Assembly (NCBI GenBank): GCA_046153015.1
Contig: JBJXGF010000090.1
Span: 1 to 6,735, forward strand
Direction: 5' to 3'
Origin: JBJXGF01 sp046153015
GTDB taxonomy: Bacteria; Actinomycetota; Acidimicrobiia; Acidimicrobiales; CAIXPF01
DNA length: 6,735 bases
Shown here: positions 1 to 5,673 of the stretch, in pieces
Numbering within the stretch: position 1 is the stretch's first letter
Layout: each line of letters begins with the position of its first letter
The notes under the pieces: model-generated
The model's input: the letters and a program-made list of their open reading frames with translations, nothing else
What the model was told of the DNA's origin: nothing
Databases searched by the model: none
Made by a program: the position numbers and the translations under genes

Positions 1-1
1 G

Positions 2-358
2 GCGGCGACGGTGACCGCGGTCGACATCAACGGTGATCTGCTCGACTTGGTGCGCCGAGAGCCATTCAAGACCTTCACCGCTGACGTCTATCGCCGGCCG
101 AACGTGCAAGCGGTGCACGCCGAGGGCCGCAGTTTCCTGCGCCGTGAGGGCGGCATCTACGACCTGATCCAGCTGTCGGGCACGGACACCTATGCCGCGC
201 TGTCGTCCGGCAGCTACATCCTCTCGGAGAGCTACCTCTACACCGAAGAGGCGTTCGACGACTACTTCGCCCACCTGTCGGAGAACGGCGTGCTGTGCAT
301 CATCCGCTTCGGCTTCGTGCCGCCGCGCGAATCCCTGAAGCTGGTCGCCACCGCGGCG
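2..358 (+). other. Fragment of a spermidine-synthase-like (polyamine aminopropyltransferase fold) gene, cut at both ends
   Basis: The segment reads ATVTAVDINGDLLDLV at the start, which fits strand 2 of a SAM-type Rossmann fold with its acidic ligand-binding residue (Asp5 counting from the GTG at 11). It continues with a VHAEGRSFLRR segment (35-45), YDLIQLSGTDTYA (50-62), SESYLYTEEAF (72-82), a strand with ENGVLCIIRF (91-100) and PPRESLKLVATAAHAL (104-119). This order matches the catalytic domain of the large spermidine-synthase-like proteins whose substrates are mostly unknown. The upstream glycine-rich motif is off the window and the C-terminus is replaced by HemA. G+C is about 64 % here against about 78 % just after, and codons such as TTG, CGA, CCA, TAT and GCT occur that are scarce in the following genes. 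It probably derives from a different genomic background than the haem genes. The family call is from recognisable motifs only. Confidence 0.7.
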
Positions 359-1030
359 CACGCGCTGCGCAGCGCCGGCGTGGCCGAGCTGGTCCTGGCC
401 AACCGCTCGCTCGAGCGGGCGGAGGAGCTGGCGGCCCGGTTCGGCGCCGTGCCCGCGCCGCTCACGCACCTCGTCTCGGAGCTGGTGCACGCCGACGTGG
501 TGCTCACCTCCACGGGCAGCGACTCGGTGGTGATCGAGCAGGCCGACGTGCTGGCGGCGGTGGCGGCGCGTGACGGCCGGCCGCTGCTGATCGTCGACCT
601 CGCCGTGCCCCGCGACGTGGACCCAGGGGCGGCCGAGGCGCCGGGGGTGGCGTTGGTCGACCTCGACGACCTGCGCCGCTTCGCCGAGCGGGGCCTCGCC
701 GCCCGTGAGCGCGAGCTGGGCGCTGTGCAGCGGATCGTGGCCGAGGAGCTCGCCCGCTACACCGCGGCCGACAACGCCCGGGAGGCGGCGCCGGTGGTGG
801 CCGCGCTGCGCAGCCGGGCGGAGGAGCTGCGCCTGGCCGAGCTGGCCAAGCTCGCCCGCCGGGCCGACGGTCTGGGCCTCGATGCGGCGCAGCTGCAGGC
901 GGTCGACGCCCTCACCCGGGGGCTCTTGGCCAAGCTGCTGCACCAGCCCAGCGTCGAGCTCAAGGCGGCGGCCGGCACCGAACGGGGAGCCCGCCTGGCG
1001 CAGTCCGCGGCGGAGCTGTTCGGGCTGTAG
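2..1030 (+). CDS. hemA: Chimeric frame: spermidine-synthase-like fragment joined to the C-terminal half of glutamyl-tRNA reductase
   Basis: The frame is open to the left edge, so the true start lies outside; the GTG at 11 is internal. Residues are numbered from that GTG. Up to about residue 115 the protein resembles a spermidine-synthase-like (SAM-binding fold) protein. From about 118 on it is HemA: NRSLERAEELAARFG (131-145), DLAVPRDVDP (196-205), the dimerisation helices (about 215-315) and the hallmark LLAKLLHQPSVELK (305-318), ending 3 bases before hemC. HemA reduces glutamyl-tRNA to glutamate-1-semialdehyde with NADPH, the first committed step of C5 haem synthesis. The usual protein is about 420 residues; here some 190-200 N-terminal residues are missing, including the catalytic Cys, the tRNA-recognition domain and the glycine-rich start of the NADPH fold. 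As written it cannot be an active reductase. The HemA identity of the 3' part is very secure; whether the fusion exists in a genome is doubtful. Confidence 0.85.
   Translation, partial: AATVTAVDINGDLLDLVRREPFKTFTADVYRRPNVQAVHAEGRSFLRREGGIYDLIQLSGTDTYAALSSGSYILSESYLYTEEAFDDYFAHLSENGVLCIIRFGFVPPRESLKLVATAAHALRSAGVAELVLANRSLERAEELAARFGAVPAPLTHLVSELVHADVVLTSTGSDSVVIEQADVLAAVAARDGRPLLIVDLAVPRDVDPGAAEAPGVALVDLDDLRRFAERGLAARERELGAVQRIVAEELARYTAADNAREAAPVVAALRSRAEELRLAELAKLARRADGLGLDAAQLQAVDALTRGLLAKLLHQPSVELKAAAGTERGARLAQSAAELFGL
362..375. repeat. 14-bp perfect palindrome at the chimera junction
   Basis: GCGCTGCGCAGCGC reads the same on both strands. It encodes part of the ALRSAG stretch where spermidine-synthase-like and HemA similarity meet. 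Palindromes of this length are expected about twice by chance in a window of this size and composition (my estimate), so its position matters more than its existence. Confidence 0.6.
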
Positions 1031-1033
1031 GCG

Positions 1034-1933
1034 ATGCCCGAAGCGGTGGTGCTGCGGGCCGCCACCCGCGGCTCCAAGCTCGCCCTCTGGCAAACCGGGC
1101 ACGTGGGTCGGCTCCTGGCGGCGGCCACCGGGGGTGCGGTGAGCGTGGAGCCGGTGGTGGTGAGCACCAAGGGCGACCGCCGGCTCGACCTGCAGATCGC
1201 GGAGATCGGCGGCAAGGGCGTCTTCGCCCGGGAGGTGCAGACCGCGCTGCTCGACGGGCGGGCCGACCTCGCCGTGCACTCCGGCAAGGACCTCCCCTCG
1301 GTCACCCCTCCCGGCCTCGTGGTCGCGGCCACGCCCGAGCGCGGCGACCCGCGAGACGCGCTGGTCGGCGCCCCGCTCGCCGGCCTGGCGGTGGGTGCGG
1401 TGGTGGCGACCGGCTCGGCCCGGCGCCGGGTGCAGCTCGCCGCCCTGCGGCCCGATCTGCGCTTCGCGGGGCTGCGCGGCAACGTCGACACGAGGGTGGC
1501 CCGAGCGGGCGAGTTCGGCGCGATCGTGCTGGCCGCGGCGGCGCTCGCCCGGCTCGGTCTCCACGCGCACATCGCCGAGGTGCTGGCGCCGGAAGTGATG
1601 GTCCCCCAGGCCTGCCAGGGGACCCTCGCCGTGGAGTGCCGCGCCGACGACGCGGCCACGCGCGCCCTGCTGGCGGGCATCGAGCACGCTCCCACCCGGC
1701 TCACCTTCGAGGCCGAGCGGTCCTTCCTCGCCGCGCTCGGCGCCGACTGCTCGCTGCCCGCCGGCGCGCACTGCACGATCGGCGGCGGGGGCCGCCTCAC
1801 GCTCACCGGGGTCCTCGCCGACAGCGCCGAGTCGAGCGCCCCGCTTCGGCGCTCCGCCGAGGGTCGGGATCCGGCGGAGCTCGGCTCGGCGGTGGCGGCG
1901 GAGCTGCTCCTCGCCGCCGGCGCGGCGCCGTGA
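1034..1933 (+). CDS. hemC: Hydroxymethylbilane synthase (porphobilinogen deaminase)
   Basis: Cytosolic enzyme that joins four porphobilinogen units head to tail into hydroxymethylbilane, using a covalently bound dipyrromethane primer. The 299-residue length is normal. Visible family motifs are ATRGSKLALWQT (10-21), KGDRRLD (46-52), GGKGVFAREVQ (59-69), VHSGKDLPS (81-89) with the catalytic Asp86, GSARRRVQL (127-135), LRGNVDTRV (147-155), QACQGTLAVE (192-201) and ADCSLPAGAHC (237-247), where Cys239 aligns with the cysteine that carries the primer. The basic residues Arg12, Arg130-132, Arg148 and Arg154 line the substrate channel in the family. The ATG follows the hemA stop by 3 bases; the nearest GGAG (1012-1015) is too far for a good ribosome site, so translational coupling to hemA is likely. 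The stop overlaps the hemD start. The Gly at 84, where many homologues have Met or Leu, is a mild variation. Confidence 0.97.
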   Translation: MPEAVVLRAATRGSKLALWQTGHVGRLLAAATGGAVSVEPVVVSTKGDRRLDLQIAEIGGKGVFAREVQTALLDGRADLAVHSGKDLPSVTPPGLVVAATPERGDPRDALVGAPLAGLAVGAVVATGSARRRVQLAALRPDLRFAGLRGNVDTRVARAGEFGAIVLAAAALARLGLHAHIAEVLAPEVMVPQACQGTLAVECRADDAATRALLAGIEHAPTRLTFEAERSFLAALGADCSLPAGAHCTIGGGGRLTLTGVLADSAESSAPLRRSAEGRDPAELGSAVAAELLLAAGAAP

Positions 1934-2685
1934 GCGGTCGCCTCGCCGGGCTCACGGTGGTGGTCACCCGGCCCGGCGACCAGGCGGCCGGGTTGCGCCG
2001 CGCCCTCCAGGAGCTCGGCGCCCGCACGGTGGCGCTGCCCACCGTCGAGCTCGTCGACCCGGCCGACGGGGGCGCCGCGCTGGCCGCCGCCGCCGGGCGC
2101 CTCGCCGACTACGACTGGGTGGTCGTCACCTCGGTCAACGGCGCCCGTCGCCTCACCGCTGCGGCGCGCACGGCCGGCGCCGGACCCCCGCGGCGCGCCG
2201 CCGCCATCGGCCCCGCCACCGCCGCCGCGTTGGAGGCCGCCGGCTGGCCGGCCTCGCTCGTGCCCGAGGAGTTCGTGGCCGAGGCGCTGCTCGAGGCCCT
2301 GCCCGCCCCGCCGGCGCCGGGAGCGAGGCTCCTCCTCGCCCGCGCCGCGGAGGCGCGCGAGGTGCTGCCCGAGGGTCTGGCGGCGCGCGGGTGGGCGGTC
2401 GAGGTCGTCGAGGCCTACCGCACACGCGTGCCGCCCGCGTCGCCCGCCGCGCTCGGCGCCGTGGCCGAGGCCCATGCCGTGCTGTTCACCTCCCCGTCGA
2501 CCTTCCGGGGCTTCCTGCAGATCGCCGGGCGGTCGGCGTTGCCGGGCGTGGTCGCCTCGATCGGCCCGGTCACCACTGCGGCGATCGAGGCCGAAGGCGT
2601 GCCGGTCGACGTGGAGGCCGCCGTGCACACCACCGCCGGACTCGTGGCCGCGCTCGCCGCCTGGTGGGAGGGGCTGCACCGCTGA
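1930..2685 (+). CDS. hemD: Uroporphyrinogen-III synthase
   Basis: Cytosolic enzyme that inverts ring D of hydroxymethylbilane and closes it to uroporphyrinogen III. The sequence is poorly conserved in this family, but the two-domain pattern is clear: LTVVVTRPGDQAAGLRRAL (8-26), DWVVVTSVNGARRL (62-75), AAIGPATAAALEAAG (91-105), GARLLLARA (131-139), VEAYRT (160-165), HAVLFTSPSTFRGFL (182-196) and ASIGPVTTAAIEAEG (209-223). Length is 251 residues, normal for a stand-alone HemD; no uroporphyrinogen methyltransferase domain is fused, unlike in many actinobacteria. I chose the GTG at 1930 because it overlaps the hemC stop (GTGA) and is directly followed by the first conserved strand; the same frame extends upstream through hemC but that part is Arg-rich shadow sequence. 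No clear ribosome site is seen, so coupling to hemC is expected. Its stop overlaps the next start (TGATG). Confidence 0.94.
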   Translation: MSGRLAGLTVVVTRPGDQAAGLRRALQELGARTVALPTVELVDPADGGAALAAAAGRLADYDWVVVTSVNGARRLTAAARTAGAGPPRRAAAIGPATAAALEAAGWPASLVPEEFVAEALLEALPAPPAPGARLLLARAAEAREVLPEGLAARGWAVEVVEAYRTRVPPASPAALGAVAEAHAVLFTSPSTFRGFLQIAGRSALPGVVASIGPVTTAAIEAEGVPVDVEAAVHTTAGLVAALAAWWEGLHR

Positions 2686-3341
2686 TGGCGCTCGAGGCGC
2701 TGATCTTCGACTTCGACGGGTTGATCCTCGACACCGAATGGCCCGTCTACCGCTCGATCGCCGCGGAGTTCGAACGCCACGGGCTCACGTACGCGCTGGA
2801 GAGCTGGGTGCACGTGGTGGGCACCTCGCACGACGTGGACTGGGCGGGCGAGCTCGAGCACCGCCTCGCCCGCGCCGTGAACCGGGAGGAGGCCGAGCGG
2901 CGTCGCCGGACCCGCTTCGCCGAGCTGATGGCCGCCGCCGCCGTTCTGCCCGGCGTGCTCGACCTGCTCGACGCGGCCGACGCGGCCGGCATCGCCGTCG
3001 GGGTGGCGTCGAGCTCCCCCCGGTCGTGGGTGGCCGGGCATCTGGCCGATCACGGCCTGGCCGGCCGATTCGACGCGGTGATCACGCTCGACGACGTCGG
3101 CGTGGCCAAGCCGGCGCCCGACCTCTACCTCGCCGCCCTCGCCGCCCTCGCCGTGCCGGCCGCCGGGGCCGTGGCGCTGGAGGACTCCGCCCACGGCTGC
3201 ACGGCGGCGAAGGCGGCGGGCATCCGGGTCGTCGCCGCCCCGAACGCGGTGACCGCCGGCCTCGACTTCGCTCACGCCGACCTGCTCGTGCCGTCGCTGG
3301 CCGCGCTCAGCCTCGCCGAGCTCGCCGCGCTAACCGGCTGA
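2685..3341 (+). CDS. HAD-superfamily hydrolase (beta-phosphoglucomutase / phosphatase-like, subfamily IA)
   Basis: The 218-residue protein has all HAD motifs: I, FDFDGLILDTE (8-18) with nucleophile Asp9 and acid/base Asp11; II, VASSS (107-111); III, Lys142 in GVAKPAPDLYL; IV, ALEDSAHG (164-171) with Glu166 and Asp167 for Mg2+. A helical cap lies at about 18-85. This architecture fits small phosphatases and phosphomutases acting on sugar phosphates or similar metabolites; the substrate cannot be read from the sequence. The ATG shares one base with the hemD stop, and GGGAGGGG at 2665-2672 may serve as its ribosome site, so it is translated with hemD. Its place inside a haem operon is not explained by any known pathway step; a house-cleaning or unrelated role carried by the operon is as likely as a tetrapyrrole one. 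The frame continues upstream inside hemD but that part is not homologous to HAD proteins. Confidence 0.92.
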   Translation: MALEALIFDFDGLILDTEWPVYRSIAAEFERHGLTYALESWVHVVGTSHDVDWAGELEHRLARAVNREEAERRRRTRFAELMAAAAVLPGVLDLLDAADAAGIAVGVASSSPRSWVAGHLADHGLAGRFDAVITLDDVGVAKPAPDLYLAALAALAVPAAGAVALEDSAHGCTAAKAAGIRVVAAPNAVTAGLDFAHADLLVPSLAALSLAELAALTG

Positions 3342-3360
3342 GGCATCCCGCGGGGGCCTC
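3340..3360 (+). terminator. Possible weak GC hairpin after the HAD gene
   Basis: GAGGC (3340-3344) pairs with GCCTC (3356-3360), and the CCC and GGG inside can extend the stem across a mismatch. The hairpin starts on the HAD stop codon. There is no T-run after it, so it would be a poor intrinsic terminator by usual rules. Its position just ahead of a possible promoter is the main argument for a transcript boundary here. Confidence 0.25.
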
Positions 3361-3387
3361 GCGTCGGTCGGGGGGCTCGGCGAGGGT

Positions 3388-3393
3388 TACGAT
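3388..3393 (+). promoter_or_regulatory. Candidate -10 box of a leaderless hemB promoter
   Basis: TACGAT fits the TAnnnT consensus of housekeeping actinobacterial promoters. It ends 6 bases before the hemB GTG (3400), so transcription would begin at or next to the start codon, giving a leaderless mRNA, a common arrangement in actinobacteria. The -35 position (about 3365-3370, CGGTCG) matches poorly. The alternative is a GAGGG ribosome site at 3382-3386, 13 bases before the GTG, which is rather far. Confidence 0.4.
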
Positions 3394-3399
3394 CGCGCC

Positions 3400-4377
3400 G
3401 TGAGCTTCCCGCAGCGCCGCCTGCGCCGTCTGCGGCGCACCCCCGCCATGCGTCGCCTCGTCGCCGAGACGAACCTGCGTGTCGACGATCTGGTCGCGCC
3501 GCTCTTCGTGCGGGAGGGGATCGACTCGCCGCAGCCGATCGCCAGCCTGCCCGGCGTGGTCCAGCACACCCGCGAGTCCCTGGTGAAAGAGGCGCGGGAG
3601 CTGGCCGAGCTGGGCGTGCCGGCCGTGATCCTCTTCGGCGTGCCCGCCCGGAAAGACCCGGAAGGCTCCGGCGCATGGAGCCCCGAGGGCATCGTGCAGC
3701 TGGCGCTGGCCGACCTCCGCGAGGAGCTGGGCGAGGAGCTGGTGCTGTTGGCCGACCTCTGCGTCGACGAGTACACCGACCACGGCCACTGCGGGATCCT
3801 CACGCCCGACGGCGTGGTCGACAACGACGCCACGCTCGACCTGTACGCCCGCGCCGCGCTGGCCCAGGCCGAGGCGGGCGCCGACATGGTCGCGCCGTCG
3901 GGGATGATGGACGGCCAGGTGCTGGCCATCCGCGAGGCGCTCGACGACGAGGGCTTCGACGAGGTCGGCATCCTCGCCTACGCGGCCAAGTACGCCTCTG
4001 CGCTTTACGGCCCCTTCCGCGAGGCGGTCAACGTGTCGATCGCCGGAGGGGGCGACCGCAAGGGGTACCAGCAGGACTGGCGCAACGCGCGCGAGGCGCT
4101 CGAGGAGATCCGCTTCGATCTCGACGAGGGCGCCGACATCGTGATGGTCAAGCCGGCCCTGGCGTACCTCGACGTGCTCGCCCGGGCCCGGGCCCTCGTC
4201 GACGCCCCCCTCGCCGCCTATCACGTGTCGGGTGAGTACTCGATGATCAAGGCGGCCGCCGCCAACGGCTGGATCGACGGCCCGGCGGTCGCCCTCGAGC
4301 ACCTCACCGCCATCAAGCGGGCCGGCGCCGATTTCATCCTCACGTACCTGGCGCGTGAGATCGCCGAGAGCCTCTGA
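3400..4377 (+). CDS. hemB: Delta-aminolevulinic acid dehydratase (porphobilinogen synthase)
   Basis: Cytosolic, normally octameric enzyme that condenses two 5-aminolevulinate molecules to porphobilinogen. Length 325 residues is typical. The N-terminal arm RLRRLRRTPAMRRLVAET (7-24) matches the family and supports the GTG start at 3400 rather than Met17. Two Schiff-base lysines are present: Lys197 in AYAAKYASALYGPFR and Lys251 in VMVKPALAYLD. The metal loop is DLCVDEYTDHGHCG (119-132). Compared with the three-Cys zinc site of E. coli (DTCFCEYTSHGHCG), the first and third cysteines remain (Cys121, Cys131) but the middle one is Asp123, so this is neither the all-Cys zinc type nor the all-Asp magnesium type. 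C-terminal substrate motifs YHVSGEYSMIKAAA (274-287) are intact. It follows the HAD gene after 58 bases and is nearly joined to hemL, so hemB-hemL form at least a two-gene transcript. Confidence 0.97.
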   Translation: MSFPQRRLRRLRRTPAMRRLVAETNLRVDDLVAPLFVREGIDSPQPIASLPGVVQHTRESLVKEARELAELGVPAVILFGVPARKDPEGSGAWSPEGIVQLALADLREELGEELVLLADLCVDEYTDHGHCGILTPDGVVDNDATLDLYARAALAQAEAGADMVAPSGMMDGQVLAIREALDDEGFDEVGILAYAAKYASALYGPFREAVNVSIAGGGDRKGYQQDWRNAREALEEIRFDLDEGADIVMVKPALAYLDVLARARALVDAPLAAYHVSGEYSMIKAAAANGWIDGPAVALEHLTAIKRAGADFILTYLAREIAESL

Positions 4378-4382
4378 GCGGC

Positions 4383-5639
4383 GTGGCCTCGAACCAGGAG
4401 CTCTTCGCCCGCGCCCAAGCCGTGATCCCCGGCGGGGTCAACTCGCCCGTCCGGGCATTCGGCTCGGTCGGCGGCGTCCCGTACTTCGTGGCCCGGGCCG
4501 AGGGGGCCACGGTGACCGACGTGGAGGGCGTCGAGTACATCGACTACGTGCAGTCCTACGGCGCGTCGATCCTCGGGCACGCCCACCCGAAGGTGATCGA
4601 GGCGATCCGAGCCGCCGCGCTCGACGGCACGACCTTCGGCGCCCCCACCGAGCGGGAGGTGCGCCTGGCCGAGGAGATCTGCGCCCGGGCGCCGGGCGTC
4701 GAGATGGTGCGGCTGGTCTCGAGCGGCACCGAGGCGGTGATGTCCGCCGTGCGCCTCGCCCGGGGCGCGACCGGCCGGGCGAAGGTGGTCAAGTTCGCCG
4801 GCTGCTACCACGGCCATTCCGACTCGCTGCTCGCCGCCGGCGGCAGCGGCGTCGCCAACCAGGGCCTGTCGGGCTCGGCAGGCGTGCCGCCCTCGGCGGT
4901 GGCCGACACGGTCGTGGCGCCGTACAACGTCGTGCCCCGGCTCGACGCCGAGACCGCGGTCGTGGTGGTCGAGCCGGTCGCGGCCAACATGGGCCTCGTG
5001 GCGCCCGAACCGGGGTTCCTCGAGGGGCTGCGGGCCGAGTGCAGCCGGGTCGGCGCCCTGCTGTGCTTCGACGAGGTGATCACCGGGTTCCGGCTCGCCT
5101 ACGGCGGAGCGGTCGAGGCCTACGGCGTCACGCCCGACCTGTGGTGCTTCGGCAAGGTCATCGGCGGCGGGCTGCCGGTCGGCGCGTTCGCCGGGCGGGC
5201 CGATCTCATGCGGGAGCTGGCGCCGCTGGGCCCGGTGTACCAGGCCGGCACGCTCTCGGGGAACCCGCTCGCCACGGCCGCCGGGCTGGCCGTGCTGAGC
5301 GAGCTGGACCGCGAGGCCTACCGCCAGCTCGCCGACATCGCCGCCCGGCTGGCCGCCGGCCTGCGGTCCGCGCTCGGGCCGCAGGCGCAGGTCCCCTGCG
5401 TCGGGCCCCTGGTCGGGGTGTTCTTCGCCGAGCGCCCGGTGCGCGACTACGACGACGCGAAGCTCGCCGCGGGCGGCGGCCGTTACGCACCGTTCTTCCA
5501 CGGCCTGCTCGAGCGCGGGGTCGCGTTCGCGCCCGGTCCCTACGAGGCGCTCTTCCCCAGCTTGGCCCACACCGACGCCCACCTCGCCGCCACCGCGGAA
5601 GCCGCCGCGGCCGCTGCCGTCGCCGCGCCCGCAGGCTAA
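4383..5639 (+). CDS. hemL: Glutamate-1-semialdehyde 2,1-aminomutase
   Basis: PLP enzyme of the class-III aminotransferase fold that moves the amino group of glutamate-1-semialdehyde to give 5-aminolevulinate, the step after HemA. Length 418 residues is close to the usual 425-430. Motifs seen: IPGGVNSPVRAF (15-26), DYVQSYGASILGHAHP (54-69), SSGTEAVMSAVRLAR (113-127), CYHGHSD (141-147), VEPVAANMG (196-204), FDEVITGFR (229-237) with the pyridine-binding Asp230, FGKVIGGGLPVGAFAG (256-271) with the PLP lysine Lys258, and YQAGTLSGNPLA (286-297). The tail from about 401 is Ala-rich and looks like lineage-specific padding. The GTG lies 5 bases after the hemB stop without a clear ribosome site, so coupling to hemB is likely. 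Its presence shows the organism uses the C5 pathway and therefore needs a functional HemA, which the broken copy at 2-1030 would not supply. Confidence 0.97.
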   Translation: MASNQELFARAQAVIPGGVNSPVRAFGSVGGVPYFVARAEGATVTDVEGVEYIDYVQSYGASILGHAHPKVIEAIRAAALDGTTFGAPTEREVRLAEEICARAPGVEMVRLVSSGTEAVMSAVRLARGATGRAKVVKFAGCYHGHSDSLLAAGGSGVANQGLSGSAGVPPSAVADTVVAPYNVVPRLDAETAVVVVEPVAANMGLVAPEPGFLEGLRAECSRVGALLCFDEVITGFRLAYGGAVEAYGVTPDLWCFGKVIGGGLPVGAFAGRADLMRELAPLGPVYQAGTLSGNPLATAAGLAVLSELDREAYRQLADIAARLAAGLRSALGPQAQVPCVGPLVGVFFAERPVRDYDDAKLAAGGGRYAPFFHGLLERGVAFAPGPYEALFPSLAHTDAHLAATAEAAAAAAVAAPAG

Positions 5640-5660
5640 TCTCGCCCAGCCAGGCCAGAC

Positions 5661-5668
5661 AGGGAGGG
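5661..5668 (+). promoter_or_regulatory. Strong ribosome binding site of the alcohol dehydrogenase gene
   Basis: AGGGAGGG ends 5 bases before the ATG at 5674. It is the best Shine-Dalgarno match before any gene here; the other starts rely on overlap or a possible leaderless mRNA. This suggests independent initiation of this gene even if it is co-transcribed with hemL. The rest of the 34-base gap shows no hairpin. Confidence 0.75.
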
Positions 5669-5673
5669 TGCTG

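Noticed and set aside
2..1030. A new bifunctional spermidine-synthase/glutamyl-tRNA reductase enzyme
   Set aside because: Neither half is complete: the HemA half lacks its catalytic Cys and tRNA-binding domain, and the other half is cut in its C-terminal part. The composition step at the join argues for two DNA sources.
1636..1929. An upstream extension of the hemD frame through the end of hemC
   Set aside because: The translated extension is Arg/Ala-rich and not homologous to HemD; the GTG at 1930 places the first conserved strand correctly.
757..2679. A 640-codon open frame on the minus strand opposite hemA, hemC and hemD
   Set aside because: Long antisense frames are expected at this G+C. 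Its translation is low-complexity (Arg, Ala, Ser, Gly) with no recognisable domain, while the + strand carries well-conserved haem enzymes over the same bases.
3347..3354. CCCGCGGG palindrome in the gap before hemB as an operator
   Set aside because: Eight-base GC palindromes are common at this composition, and it is already accounted for as part of the possible hairpin.
5637..5642. TAATCT over the hemL stop as a -10 box for the dehydrogenase gene
   Set aside because: It fits TAnnnT, but there is no plausible -35 about 17 bases upstream and the T/A bases are partly imposed by the stop codon.
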